The position numbers and the translations under genes were made by a program. A stretch of DNA of 64,000 nucleotides from Pseudomonadota bacterium (GTDB lineage: Bacteria; Pseudomonadota; Alphaproteobacteria; Sphingomonadales; Sphingomonadaceae). How positions within the stretch are numbered: the stretch's first letter is position 1; the number at the start of each line of letters is the position of its first letter. This document shows, in pieces, positions 49,196 through 58,524 of this stretch. The notes beneath the pieces are model-generated. The model was given only the letters and a program-made list of their open reading frames with translations, made no database searches and was not told where the DNA came from. The stretch covers positions 248,001 through 312,000 of the forward strand of contig JAEWEY010000010.1 of assembly GCA_023389105.1 (NCBI GenBank), written 5' to 3'.

Positions 49196-49597
49196 CTATA
49201 AAAGAGCCAGCGCGGCCAGCCGTCCGTAGAGCCGGGGTGGCAGGGTGCCGAGCCCGCTGCCGTCATCTTCGGTCGACGGGGCATCGTCTTCCTCGAGATA
49301 GCGCCAGCCCTGGTGCGCACGGCGCGGCATGGGTGCGACCGACTCAAGCGCTGCCGAGCAGACGATGTCGATGCGGCCGTCCTCGCGGTCGGCGAAGCTG
49401 AGGATTTCCTGCCGGGCGATGATCCGGTGCTTCACGATCCAGTGCAGCGACCCGCCGACCAGCTCCGCCGCGCGCTTCGGCCGCATGCGGGTCGGCACGC
49501 GCATTTCGTCACCGACCGCGCGCGACGCAATCCGCGCCTGCAGCGCTTCGAGGTCGCGGCAAGCGAACGCCACCTTGGTCATGTGAAGTTTCGGCAC
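49196..49597 (-). CDS. DUF1489 family protein
   Basis: 133-residue protein of a family (PF07370) found widely in alphaproteobacteria and without known function. It starts MPKLHMTKVAFACRDLEALQ, contains GGSLHWIVKHRIIARQEIL near residue 48, and HQGWRYLEEDDAP near residue 95, all family features. No signal peptide. It lies 59 bases upstream of the CADD-family gene in the same direction and could share its transcript. Confidence 0.85.
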   Translation of the reverse strand: MPKLHMTKVAFACRDLEALQARIASRAVGDEMRVPTRMRPKRAAELVGGSLHWIVKHRIIARQEILSFADREDGRIDIVCSAALESVAPMPRRAHQGWRYLEEDDAPSTEDDGSGLGTLPPRLYGRLAALALL

Positions 49598-49636
49598 GCC
49601 GGCGATTTGCTGCCAGATCGCAGCAATTTCAAGCGT

Positions 49637-51043
49637 TTAAGGAACGAGGAAGAGCGCCGCGAGACCGAGGAAGGTGAAGAATCCCATGACGTCCGTCATC
49701 GTCGTCACGAAGACCGCCGAGGCCACGGCTGGGTCCAGACGCGCCTTGTCCAGCGTGACCGGCACCAGCACCCCAACGAGCCCCGCGACCAAGCTGTTGA
49801 TCAGCATTGCCATGCCGAACACCACCGAGAGCGTCGCGTTGCCCAGGACGACGTAGCTTCCGATTGCGCCAACCAGGCCAAGCGCCGCGCCGTTGGCAAT
49901 CGCAATGCGGAATTCGCGCAGCAGCATCCATGCGGTGTTGGCGCTCGTCAGCTGGTTCGTGGCCAGAGCCCGCACCACCACGGCCAGCGTCTGCGTCCCC
50001 GCATTCCCGCCGAGTGCCGAGACGATTGGCATCAGTGCAGCGAGGATCGCGAAGCGCCCGATCTCGCCACGGAACAGGCCGACGACTGACGCAGTGCAGA
50101 TCGTCGCGCCAAGGTTGACTACCAGCCACGCAACGCGCGTGCGGATGGTCATCGGCAACGGCTCGTTGATGTCGCCCTCGCCCGCGCCGGACAGCAAAGT
50201 GATGTCCTCGCCTGCTTCCTGCTGGATGATGTGGACGATGTCGTCGACGGTGATCATGCCGACCAGCCGCCCGCTATCATCGGTCACCGCGGCGGACACC
50301 AGCGCATATTTCTGGAAGCGCCGCGCGACGTCCTCCTGATCCATGTCGACCGGGATCAGGGTCTGCTCTCGGGCCATGATCTCGCTGACCATCTTCGTCC
50401 GCGGCGTCCGCAGGATGGTCGACAGCTTGCACGTTCCGACCGGATGGTGGTCGGGACTGACGACGAATACTTCCCAGAAATCGGTCGGCAGCTCCGCGTT
50501 CGATCGCAGGTAGTCGATGACCTGCCCGACCTTCCAATGCTCCGGCACCGCGCACAAGTCGCGCTGCATGAGGCGCCCGGCGGATTCCTCCGGAAAGCTG
50601 AGGGCCTCCTCGACCGCCGCGCGGTCGTCGGGCTCCATCGCCCGAAGCACCGCCTGCTGGTCGTCGGCGTCGAGATCCTCGATCAGCGCAACGGCGTCGT
50701 CGGTGTCCAGCTGACCGGCGATGTCCGCAACCTGCTGCGGCTCCATCTCGTCGATCAGCTCTTCGCGGACATAATCGTTGAGCTCGGCCAGCACGTCCGG
50801 GCTGATGATCCCCGCGAGCGCCTTGACGAGGCCCTCGCGCTCATCGGCGCGGGCGAGCTCGATCAGGTCGGCAACGTCGGCCGGGTGGAGCGGCTGGACC
50901 AGGTTGCGTGCGGTCTCGTCGTCGCCCGCTTCGACCGCATCCAGCACGCTGTCGACGAAGTCCGTGCGCAGCCGGTCTTCCTTGTCGACCGGGGACTGCG
51001 ATTCGTGCTGCTGGGCGTCGGGGAGGAGGTCGTTGTCGGCCAT
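49637..51043 (-). CDS. mgtE: Magnesium transporter MgtE
   Basis: 468-residue Mg2+ channel of the MgtE family. The N-terminal superhelical MgtE_N domain (PLHPADVADLIELA) is followed by two CBS domains, the second near GMITVDDIVHIIQQEAGEDI. Five membrane helices follow, with the pore motif PIVSALGGNAGTQTL near residue 340 and ATNQLTSANTA. The N and CBS domains close the pore when cytosolic Mg2+ is high. GAGGGAG precedes the ATG at 51043. It is first of the minus-strand run with DUF1489 and CADD. Confidence 0.95.
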   Translation of the reverse strand: MADNDLLPDAQQHESQSPVDKEDRLRTDFVDSVLDAVEAGDDETARNLVQPLHPADVADLIELARADEREGLVKALAGIISPDVLAELNDYVREELIDEMEPQQVADIAGQLDTDDAVALIEDLDADDQQAVLRAMEPDDRAAVEEALSFPEESAGRLMQRDLCAVPEHWKVGQVIDYLRSNAELPTDFWEVFVVSPDHHPVGTCKLSTILRTPRTKMVSEIMAREQTLIPVDMDQEDVARRFQKYALVSAAVTDDSGRLVGMITVDDIVHIIQQEAGEDITLLSGAGEGDINEPLPMTIRTRVAWLVVNLGATICTASVVGLFRGEIGRFAILAALMPIVSALGGNAGTQTLAVVVRALATNQLTSANTAWMLLREFRIAIANGAALGLVGAIGSYVVLGNATLSVVFGMAMLINSLVAGLVGVLVPVTLDKARLDPAVASAVFVTTMTDVMGFFTFLGLAALFLVP

Positions 51044-51150
51044 GTCGCTCCCTCGGTTGGTCGTTGCGACGCCCTCCTATGGTCGCCGCCGCTCTGGCGC
51101 AACCGTCCGCGCCTGCCTAAACGGCCCCAAACTTACTCAGGAGCATCACC

Positions 51151-51600
51151 ATGGCCGACCGTCTTACCTTCAACCTTTCGACCGGCGGCGATGTCGTCAT
51201 CAAGCTCCGCCCCGACCTCGCGCCGGGCCATGTCGAGCGCATCACCGACCTCGCCAGCAGCGGCTTCTATGACGGCGTGAAGTTCCACCGCGTGATTCCG
51301 GGCTTCATGGCCCAGGGCGGCGATCCGACCGGCACCGGCATGTCCGGCTCCGACAAGCCGAACCTCAAGCAGGAATTCTCCAGCGAGCCGCACGTCCGCG
51401 GCACCTGCTCGATGGCCCGCACCAGCGACCCGAACAGCGCCAACAGCCAGTTCTTCATCTGCTTCGGCGACGCCCGCTTCCTCGACAACCAGTACACTGT
51501 CTGGGGGCAGGTCGAGAGCGGCATGGAATATGTCGACGCCCTTCCGGTCGGCGAGCCGCCGCGCGAGCCGGGCACGATCGTCAAGGCCAGCGTCGCCTGA
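51151..51600 (+). CDS. Peptidyl-prolyl cis-trans isomerase, cyclophilin type
   Basis: 149-residue cyclophilin without signal peptide, so probably cytoplasmic (PpiB-like). The conserved blocks are YDGVKFHRVIPGFMAQGGDP with the catalytic Arg, RGTCSMARTSDPNSANSQFF, and TVWGQVESGMEYVD. It speeds proline isomerisation during folding. An AGGAG site precedes the ATG. Its TGA lies inside CTGA with the probable CTG start of the next gene. Confidence 0.95.
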   Translation: MADRLTFNLSTGGDVVIKLRPDLAPGHVERITDLASSGFYDGVKFHRVIPGFMAQGGDPTGTGMSGSDKPNLKQEFSSEPHVRGTCSMARTSDPNSANSQFFICFGDARFLDNQYTVWGQVESGMEYVDALPVGEPPREPGTIVKASVA

Positions 51601-52352
51601 AGAAGGTCGCCCTCATCACCGGCGCGTCGGCCGGACTTGGCGTGGAATTCGCGCGCCAGCTCGCCGCCGACGGCCACCGCCTCGTCCTCGCCGCGCGGCG
51701 GACCGACCGGCTCGAGGCACTGGCCAAGGAATTGGGCAAGGCGCGCGCGGTCACCATCGACCTGTCGAAGTCGGGCAGCGCGGCGAAGCTGCTCGCCGAC
51801 CTCGATGCCAATGGCGAGACCGTCGACCTGCTGATCAACAATGCGGGCTTCGGCCTGATCGGCAAGTTCGCCGAGCTCGACGCCAGGCGCGAGCGGCAGA
51901 TGATCGACCTCAACGTCGCAACGCTGACCGACCTCTGCCGCGCGGTCGCGCCCGGCATGATCAAGCGCAAGTCGGGCGGCATCCTCAACGTCGCTTCCAC
52001 CGCCGCTTTCCAGCCCGGGCCGAAGATGGCCGTCTATTTCGCGACAAAGGCCTTCGTCCTCTCACTCAGCGAAGCGCTGCACGAGGAGCTGAAGCCGTAT
52101 GGCGTGCGCGTGTCGTGCCTATGCCCCGGGCCAACGCGGACCGAATTCGGCGACGTCGCCGGCTTTGGCGGCAACGGTCTGTTCGACCGCGTGGCGATGG
52201 ACGCGCCCGGCGTTGTAAAGGCCGGTCTGGATGGTCTCGCAAAGAACAAGGCGGTGGTCGTGCCGGGCCTCGTCAACAAGCTTGGCGCGTTCAGCGGACG
52301 CCTCGTGCCGCGTGCCGTCACTCGTAAAATCGCGGGGTCGATCAAATATTAA
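51597..52352 (+). CDS. Short-chain dehydrogenase/reductase
   Basis: SDR of about 251 residues. The cofactor motif TGASAGLG, the NNAGFG turn, the catalytic Ser (NVASTAAF) and YFATK (Tyr-x-x-x-Lys) are all present, as is PGPTRTEF. The nearest normal start, GTG 51642, lies after the TGASAGLG motif and would remove the cofactor loop. Reading in frame, KKVALITGASAGLG is preceded by CTG at 51597, overlapping the PPIase stop as CTGA. CTG is therefore the likely start. Substrate unknown. Confidence 0.82.
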   Translation: MKKVALITGASAGLGVEFARQLAADGHRLVLAARRTDRLEALAKELGKARAVTIDLSKSGSAAKLLADLDANGETVDLLINNAGFGLIGKFAELDARRERQMIDLNVATLTDLCRAVAPGMIKRKSGGILNVASTAAFQPGPKMAVYFATKAFVLSLSEALHEELKPYGVRVSCLCPGPTRTEFGDVAGFGGNGLFDRVAMDAPGVVKAGLDGLAKNKAVVVPGLVNKLGAFSGRLVPRAVTRKIAGSIKY

Positions 52353-52413
52353 GGGAAACCGCCGCGGCCTCGCGCCGTTGGCATGCCGGGACGAGAGCGG
52401 GTCAGGAGACAAT

Positions 52414-54723
52414 ATGCCGCAAGCAGACACGATCGATCGCGTGACGTCGCGCAAGGTTCAGGTCGCCAGCCTGCCCCCCGCCGATAGCGGCCGCGGCTTC
52501 GCCCGACTCCCTGATCGCTTGATGGACGAACTTGGCCTTAGCGAAGGCGACGTGATCGAGATTGTCGGCAAGCGCACCACTGCCGCGCGCGCGATCCGAC
52601 CCTATGGCGAAGATGAGAATATCGACATCATTCGCCTTGACGGCCTCCAGCGCGCCAATGCCGGCGTCGGCTCGGGCGACTTCGTTGAGGTCCGCAAGGC
52701 CGAGTCCAAGCCCGCCACCCGCGTGGTCTTCGCGCCGGCTCAGCCAAACGTCCGGCTGCAGGGATCGTCCGACGCACTGAAGCGGACATTCGCGGGACGA
52801 CCGCTGACTGCCAGTGATACCGTCGCGACCAATGCGCATCAGCGCGTCAACGCAGACGTTCCCGACAACATCCGCCAGCTGCTCAACGCGCCCGCCTTCG
52901 CGCTGCAGGAGCTGAGGCTGGTGGTCGTCTCGACGGCGCCGCAGGGCATCGTCCACATCGACGCCAAGACCACCGTCGAGCTGCTTCCCGAATATACCGC
53001 GCAGGACGGCGAGCGCCGCGCGGACGTCACCTACGACGACCTCGGCGGCATGCGCGACACCATCGACGCCCTGCGCGAGATGGTCGAGCTTCCGCTCCGC
53101 CACCCCGAGTTGTTCCAGCGCCTTGGCGTCGACCCGCCCAAGGGCGTGCTTCTCCATGGCCCGCCCGGCACCGGCAAGACTTTGCTGGCTCGCGCCGTCG
53201 CCAATGAAAGCGCGGCGAAGTTCTTCCACATCGCCGGCCCGGAAGTCATGGGCTCCGCCTATGGCGAAAGCGAGCGCCGCCTGCGCGAGCTGTTCGAACA
53301 GGCTGCGGAGAATGCGCCGTCGATCATCTTCATCGACGAGATCGACTCGATTGCGCCCAAGCGCGGCCAGGTCAGCGGCGAGGCGGAAAAGCGGCTCGTC
53401 GCTCAGTTGCTGACCCTGCTCGACGGGATCGAGCCGCGCCAGAACACGGTCGTGATAGCGGCCACCAACCGTCCCGAAGCGATCGACGAAGCGCTCCGCC
53501 GTCCGGGCCGCTTCGACCGCGAAATCATCGTCGGCGTACCGGACCAGCCGGGCCGCCGCGAGATCCTCGGCATCCATACGCGCGGCATGCCACTCGCGCC
53601 CGATGTCGATCTCGATGATCTCGCCCGCCGCACCTACGGGTTTGTTGGCGCGGACATCGCGTCGCTGACGCGCGAGGCGGCGCTGGAAGCGGTGCGCCGC
53701 ATCATGCCCCGGCTCAATCTCGCCGACGATGTCATCCCACCGGATGTCCTCGACTCGCTATCGGTGGAGTTGCGCGACTTCGACAACGCCCTGAAGCGCG
53801 TGCAGCCGTCCGCGATGCGCGAGGTCATGGTCGAAGCGCCGACCATCCGCTGGGACGATGTCGGCGGGCTCGACGAAGCGCGCGAGCGTCTGCGCGAAGG
53901 CGTCGAACTGCCGCTCAAGCACCCCGAGGCTTTCCGCCGCATCGGCATCCGTCCAGCCAAGGGCTTCTTGCTCTATGGCCCGCCCGGGACCGGCAAGACG
54001 TTGCTGGCCAAGGCTGCGGCGCGTGAGGCCGAGGCGAATTTCATCGCCACCAAGTCGTCCGACCTGCTCAGCAAATGGTACGGCGAGAGCGAGCAGCAGA
54101 TTGCGCGCCTGTTTAACCGCGCGCGCCAGGTCGCACCGACGATCATCTTCATCGATGAGCTCGACAGCCTAGTTCCGGCGCGCGGCGGCGGCCTCGGCGA
54201 GCCGCAGGTCACCGAGCGCGTGGTCAACACAATCCTCGCGGAAATGGATGGCCTCGAAGAGCTGCAGAACGTGGTCGTCATCGGCGCGACCAATCGCCCG
54301 ACGCTGATCGACCCGGCGCTCCTGCGTCCTGGCCGCTTCGACGAGCTGATCTACGTTGGCGTGCCCGACACCGCTGGCCGCCGGCGGATCCTGGCCATCC
54401 ACACCGAAGGCATGCCGCTGGCGAAAGACGTGGACCTGGAAGCGGTCGCGCGCCGGACCGACCGCTTCACTGGAGCGGATCTCGAGGACCTCGTGCGCCG
54501 CGCGGGCCTCACCGCGCTTCGGCGCGGGCTCGAAGAAGCCAATGTCACGATGGCCGACTTCGAGGTCGCCTTGGGCGAGACGCGCGCTTCGGTGACGGCC
54601 GAAATGCTCGAAGAATATCAGCGCATCCAGGACACGCTGAAGAGCGAAGCGACGCGCCCGATGCCGGGTATTGGGTTCGTGCTGCCGGGGATGCTGCGGC
54701 CCAAGGCCGGCGGGAAAGACTAA
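52414..54723 (+). CDS. CDC48/p97-family AAA+ ATPase
   Basis: 769-residue tandem AAA ATPase of the CDC48/VAT type. The N-terminal double-psi barrel domain (LPDRLMDELGLSEGDVIEI) precedes two AAA modules. Walker A GPPGTGKT is at residues 249-256 and again at 522-529, with Walker B IIFIDEID and IIFIDELD. Second-region-of-homology arginines lie in RRPGRFDREI and LRPGRFDELI. It would unfold or remodel proteins as a hexamer; partners in bacteria are poorly known. ATG 52414 follows CAGGAG. It ends overlapping the convergent MFS gene fragment by 4 bases. Confidence 0.93.
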   Translation: MPQADTIDRVTSRKVQVASLPPADSGRGFARLPDRLMDELGLSEGDVIEIVGKRTTAARAIRPYGEDENIDIIRLDGLQRANAGVGSGDFVEVRKAESKPATRVVFAPAQPNVRLQGSSDALKRTFAGRPLTASDTVATNAHQRVNADVPDNIRQLLNAPAFALQELRLVVVSTAPQGIVHIDAKTTVELLPEYTAQDGERRADVTYDDLGGMRDTIDALREMVELPLRHPELFQRLGVDPPKGVLLHGPPGTGKTLLARAVANESAAKFFHIAGPEVMGSAYGESERRLRELFEQAAENAPSIIFIDEIDSIAPKRGQVSGEAEKRLVAQLLTLLDGIEPRQNTVVIAATNRPEAIDEALRRPGRFDREIIVGVPDQPGRREILGIHTRGMPLAPDVDLDDLARRTYGFVGADIASLTREAALEAVRRIMPRLNLADDVIPPDVLDSLSVELRDFDNALKRVQPSAMREVMVEAPTIRWDDVGGLDEARERLREGVELPLKHPEAFRRIGIRPAKGFLLYGPPGTGKTLLAKAAAREAEANFIATKSSDLLSKWYGESEQQIARLFNRARQVAPTIIFIDELDSLVPARGGGLGEPQVTERVVNTILAEMDGLEELQNVVVIGATNRPTLIDPALLRPGRFDELIYVGVPDTAGRRRILAIHTEGMPLAKDVDLEAVARRTDRFTGADLEDLVRRAGLTALRRGLEEANVTMADFEVALGETRASVTAEMLEEYQRIQDTLKSEATRPMPGIGFVLPGMLRPKAGGKD

Positions 54724-55277
54724 GCGGCGAGGCGCTGGCGGCCCAACACCGCCAGTCCAAGCAGCAGCACGGCGAACACCGCGAAGGGTGCGTTGTGCCA
54801 CCAGCCGTAGAGGCTGATGCCAAGTGCCGGCGCCAGCACGTAGCTGATGCCATTGGCGGCCGTGATAACGCCCGCGACCGCGCCCTGCTCCGCGAGCGGC
54901 ACTGCCAGCGACGCGCCGGCGGTGAACCCCGGGCGGGTAAATCCGAAGCCGAGCGATGCGACGGCGAAGCCGATCGTGATGCCGTACAGATCGGCGGACA
55001 GCATCGTGCCGAGCAGGCCGATGGCCGCGATCAATGCGCCCCACAGGATCAGTGCGCGGGGGGACAGGTTCAATCGCGGGATGAGCCCCCATTGCGCGCC
55101 CAGCGTCGCCACTGCGCCGGCCATCATGACGATCGCGATCGGTCCTTCCGATCCGGATGGCAGGTGAAGCCGGTCGATGACGAAAAAGCCAATGCACGTC
55201 AGCGTCGCTGCCTGCGCGTGCCCGGCCGCGACGCCCGCGAGAATCCAAGGCCGCACGCGCGGGTCTTTCCAGCTCAA
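54720..55277 (-). CDS. MFS transporter, C-terminal half (split gene)
   Basis: 185-residue reading frame with about six membrane helices (for example IGFFVIDRLHLPSG, LIPRLNLSPRALILWGALIA). It corresponds to helices 7-12 of an MFS drug-type transporter whose first half is the gene just upstream. Only a TTG at 55277 is available as start, overlapping the stop of the first half (TTGA). In the same frame, codons upstream still read like a central loop (DIPRRQKRLSWKDPR), which points to a frameshift rather than two real genes. Confidence 0.7.
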   Translation of the reverse strand: MSWKDPRVRPWILAGVAAGHAQAATLTCIGFFVIDRLHLPSGSEGPIAIVMMAGAVATLGAQWGLIPRLNLSPRALILWGALIAAIGLLGTMLSADLYGITIGFAVASLGFGFTRPGFTAGASLAVPLAEQGAVAGVITAANGISYVLAPALGISLYGWWHNAPFAVFAVLLLGLAVLGRQRLAA

Positions 55278-56146
55278 TCGCTTCTGCCGGCGCGGTATGT
55301 CGAGGCGATGACGCTGGCGCCTGTCGGCGTCGTCGCAAGCGATGGGTAACTCATCGCGGCGCCATGTCCCGCCCGCCTGCCGCCGCGATCATTCGGCAGC
55401 CAGCGCAGGATCGAGAAGAATACGGCTGCCGCGATGATCGCAAAGGCAAACAAGGGGCCGGCCAGTCCGACCACCGGCAATACGAACAACGGCGCGACTG
55501 CCGGGCCGATGATTGTCCCCAAACCAAATGACGACGACAGCGCCGACAAAGCGGCGACTCGCCCGCCGCGCCGGGTCTTCGATGCGAGATAGGCTTGCGT
55601 TGCCGACGGCGTCGCGCACCCGAAACCGCCATAGATGGCGCGGAACACGGCGAACAATCCGAACGTCAGCGCGCCCGAGATCCATCGGTTGAGACCCGCG
55701 TAGAGCGCGATGCCGCACAAGGTCATCGACACAATGAACCCGCCGACGCCCATCATCGTCAGCGTCTTGCGGCCGTGGCGGTCGCTCTTTTCCGCCCAGT
55801 AATTGGCGAGCAGCACCCACAGCACCGCGGACCAGGTGTAAGCGATCGCGACATAGAAATCGGCAATGCCGATCTCTCGTCCAATCGCGGGCATGATCGA
55901 CTGCAGCGCGGTATTACCTGCCGCCGCCACGAGCATCGCCGCGTACAGAAGCAGGAAATGCGGCGTCGTCAGTGCCGTCGATCCGACGGCCGGTTTGCGT
56001 GCGATCAGGGCCACCAGCCGCGCATAGGAAAAGCGTGCGCTGAGCGGAACCGTGGCGGTCCGGTTCGATGAACTTTTGCGGAATCGTCCCGTGGGATCCG
56101 CAGCTTGTCGCGTTGGAACCTTGCCAAGGGGCGATGCATTTGCCAA
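55274..56146 (-). CDS. MFS transporter, N-terminal half (split gene)
   Basis: 290-residue frame holding helices 1-6 of an MFS transporter of the TCR/tetracycline-resistance-like type. The loop YWAEKSDRHGRKTLTMMGVG after helix 2 and the helix 5 region SALSSSFGLGTIIGPAVAPL are diagnostic. After LRWLPNDRG it enters a loop that soon ends, and the remaining helices continue in another frame. The first 40 or so residues look non-conserved; the true start may be GTG 56017. An intact protein would be about 430 residues. It faces a methyltransferase gene divergently. Confidence 0.7.
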   Translation of the reverse strand: MANASPLGKVPTRQAADPTGRFRKSSSNRTATVPLSARFSYARLVALIARKPAVGSTALTTPHFLLLYAAMLVAAAGNTALQSIMPAIGREIGIADFYVAIAYTWSAVLWVLLANYWAEKSDRHGRKTLTMMGVGGFIVSMTLCGIALYAGLNRWISGALTFGLFAVFRAIYGGFGCATPSATQAYLASKTRRGGRVAALSALSSSFGLGTIIGPAVAPLFVLPVVGLAGPLFAFAIIAAAVFFSILRWLPNDRGGRRAGHGAAMSYPSLATTPTGASVIASTYRAGRSD

Positions 56147-56182
56147 CGCTCCGGCCCTTCACCGCCCCGTCACGGAGCCTTC

Positions 56183-56824
56183 ATGCCTTCTTCTTCTGCG
56201 CGCACGCTGAAAAGTCCTCGTCGGCTGCAGCGCAATCGCGACCGCCGCGCGCCCAGCCCGCAGTGGCAGTTCCTCCGCGGCTTCATCAAGAATCCGGTCA
56301 TGGTCGGCTCGATCATTCCGTCGAGCCGCGTGCTGATCGACAAGATGCTTGATCCAGTCGACTGGGCGAACACCAAGCTGTTCGTCGAATATGGCCCGGG
56401 CGTCGGCACCTTCACCCGCCCGATCCTCGATCGGCTTGGACCCGACGCGAAACTGGTCACGATCGATACCAACCCGGACTTCACGCAATATCTCAATGAG
56501 CGGATCGACGATCCTCGTCTGGTCACCGTGACCGGCTCCGCGGCCGACGTCGAAAAAATCCTTGCGGATCGCGACCTTGGCAAGGCGGACTACGTGCTGT
56601 CGGGCCTGCCCTTCTCGACCCTGCCGCCAGGCGTGGGCGACGCCATCGCCAAGGCCACATCGAACGTGATTCGCAAGGGCGGCGCGTTCCTCGTCTACCA
56701 GTTCAGCCCGAAGGTGCTCGATTTCATCAAGCCGCACTTCGCGCCGATCAAGCGCGGCTTCGAATGGATCAACGTGCCGCCGGCGACGCTGTTCTGGGCG
56801 TACAACGGCGACGCTGAAGCCTGA
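56183..56824 (+). CDS. Class I SAM methyltransferase, phospholipid N-methyltransferase-like
   Basis: 213-residue protein of the rRNA-dimethyltransferase/PmtA-like group. Motif I FVEYGPGVGTFTRPILDRL holds the SAM-binding glycine loop near residue 75. Then come VTIDTNPDF (acidic residue for ribose) and YVLSGLPFSTLP, in the place of the NLPY-type motif. WQFLRGFIKNPVMVGSIIPS near residue 30 is typical of phospholipid N-methyltransferase-like proteins. A GGAG site precedes ATG 56183. It sits beside a phospholipase D/cardiolipin synthase-like gene, so a membrane-lipid role is plausible. Confidence 0.8.
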   Translation: MPSSSARTLKSPRRLQRNRDRRAPSPQWQFLRGFIKNPVMVGSIIPSSRVLIDKMLDPVDWANTKLFVEYGPGVGTFTRPILDRLGPDAKLVTIDTNPDFTQYLNERIDDPRLVTVTGSAADVEKILADRDLGKADYVLSGLPFSTLPPGVGDAIAKATSNVIRKGGAFLVYQFSPKVLDFIKPHFAPIKRGFEWINVPPATLFWAYNGDAEA

Positions 56825-56826
56825 GC

Positions 56827-58020
56827 TTATTCGCCGCTGAGCCCGAAGTTCGCGCGGCGGGTGACGCCGTAATCGAGGCTCGTCACCAGGAAGAATGATA
56901 CCGCCCAGCGGATGCGGTTGAGCAGCGTCGCCCGCTTCTTCTGAAGTTCCGGCGTGATCTGCTGGCTGTGCTCGATCTCGCCCTCGAAATAGTTGCGCAT
57001 CATCTGCGCGAACTCGCCGTCGTCGACGCGGAGCATCAGCTCCATGTTCAGATACAGGCTGCGGATATCGAGGTTTGACGAGCCGATGTGCACCACGTCG
57101 TCGAGCACGACGAGCTTGGTGTGCAGCTTGGTCGCGCGATATTCGTAAATCTCGACGCCGCGCCGAAGCAGCCGGCGATAGGTGAAGCGCGCAGCCGCGA
57201 TGGTCGCCGTGTTGTCGGACTTCGCCGCCGTGATCAGCCGCGCCCGTCCGCGTCGGCCCACGCGCGCGATCCGCCGGAGCAGGCTCCACGTCGGCGCGAA
57301 ATACGCCGCGATCATCTCGACGTCGCGACTCTGCGTCAGGTCGCGGCACGTCGCCACCCCCCATGGGCTCAGCTTGGCCGTCGGTCCGCCCAGCTGCCAC
57401 TGGAGCTTTCCATGTGACTCGCTGTGGTCGAACACCATCCGCCGCAGCGTCCGCATCCGCGAATTCTTCTTGAGCGCCCATTCCATCAATTTGTCGAAAT
57501 AGGTCGCCAGCCTCGCGGCAGCCGGACCCTCGACGAGCAGTCCGATGTCCCGCCACGCACCCTGCTCGACGGTCTCGAAATAATCGTCGGCGACATTGAA
57601 CCCGCCGACCAGGATTCGCGGCGATTTCGTTTCCGCATCGGCAAGCGCGAGCTTCTGATGATTCCGCAGCAGATATCGCCGGCCGTACGACGGGTTGAAG
57701 CGGCAAAACTTCGCGCCGCGCTTGGGCAGGTCGGCGAAGTAATCATCGGGCGTATCGCTGCTTCCGAACCCGTCGATCAGCAGTGCGACCTCGACCCCCC
57801 GGTCGATCGCCGACAGGATCGCTGCACGCACGCGCTCTCCCGACGTGTCGCCCATGAAGATGTAGTAAAGCAGGCGCAGGGACTTCTGCGCGCCGTCGAT
57901 CAGCGCCACCAGCGCATCGAGACGCTCGGGCCCATCGGGCAAGACCGTCAGGCGGTTGCCATCGACCGTCAGCACCCGGGCGGCCTTGGGGGATGCTGCT
58001 TTTGCCGACGCCTTCGCCAT
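56827..58020 (-). CDS. Phospholipase D-like / cardiolipin synthase family protein
   Basis: 397-residue PLD-superfamily enzyme with two HKD motifs: NHQKLALADAETKSP (His-x-Lys) in the first half and LHTKLVVLDDVVHIGSSNLD in the second. Both halves have the catalytic His and Lys. It lacks clear N-terminal membrane helices, unlike ClsA, and resembles ClsB-type proteins. Likely role: cardiolipin synthesis or phosphatidyl transfer. It meets the methyltransferase gene tail to tail with 2 bases between. Confidence 0.87.
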   Translation of the reverse strand: MAKASAKAASPKAARVLTVDGNRLTVLPDGPERLDALVALIDGAQKSLRLLYYIFMGDTSGERVRAAILSAIDRGVEVALLIDGFGSSDTPDDYFADLPKRGAKFCRFNPSYGRRYLLRNHQKLALADAETKSPRILVGGFNVADDYFETVEQGAWRDIGLLVEGPAAARLATYFDKLMEWALKKNSRMRTLRRMVFDHSESHGKLQWQLGGPTAKLSPWGVATCRDLTQSRDVEMIAAYFAPTWSLLRRIARVGRRGRARLITAAKSDNTATIAAARFTYRRLLRRGVEIYEYRATKLHTKLVVLDDVVHIGSSNLDIRSLYLNMELMLRVDDGEFAQMMRNYFEGEIEHSQQITPELQKKRATLLNRIRWAVSFFLVTSLDYGVTRRANFGLSGE

Positions 58021-58139
58021 CGCCTTCCGATGTGGCGGCGCGACGAGAGGCTGGCAAGCCGTCAGTTTCCTTGACGAAACGGGCCATCTTCCCTATCTCG
58101 CCGCTCTTCCCGAAAGTCCGTTAAGTCCCGGAGCGATGA

Positions 58140-58481
58140 ATGGCGCGCGTTACCGTTGAAGATTGTGTCGACAAGATCCCCAACCGGTTCGATCTTGTCC
58201 TGCTGGCCGCCCAGCGCGCGCGCCAGATTTCGGGCGGTGCCGACCTGACCATCGATCGCGACCGCGACAAGAACCCGGTCGTCGCCCTGCGCGAAATCGC
58301 GGAAGTCACCGTCAAGCCGCGCGACCTCCAGGAAGCGGTCGTCACCAACCTGCAGAAGGTGCGGATCGACGAAGAGGACGAAACGGAAGAGCTGGCGTCG
58401 CTGAGCGAGGCTGCCGAGGCGCTGCGCCTGACCGCGGCCGCCCCGCCGCGTCCGAGCCCGTCGGGCAACGACTACGAATAA
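58140..58481 (+). CDS. rpoZ: DNA-directed RNA polymerase subunit omega
   Basis: 113-residue omega subunit, which helps fold and place beta'. The N-terminus MARVTVEDCVDKIPNRFDLV and RARQISGGADLTIDRD are the standard omega sequences. NPVVALREIAE follows, with an acidic then proline-rich tail. spoT usually follows in other bacteria but is not here; pdeM follows after 43 bases that include a strong hairpin. Confidence 0.95.
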   Translation: MARVTVEDCVDKIPNRFDLVLLAAQRARQISGGADLTIDRDRDKNPVVALREIAEVTVKPRDLQEAVVTNLQKVRIDEEDETEELASLSEAAEALRLTAAAPPRPSPSGNDYE

Positions 58482-58500
58482 TTTCGGGCTGGCGTGACCG

Positions 58501-58524
58501 CCGGCCGGCAGTTAGACCGGCCGG
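58501..58524 (+). other. Perfect hairpin abutting the pdeM start codon
   Basis: CCGGCCGG, loop CAGTTAGA, CCGGCCGG: an 8-bp all-GC stem whose last base touches the ATG at 58525. No T-run follows, so it is not a plain terminator. It occupies the place where a Shine-Dalgarno sequence should be. Confidence 0.75.
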
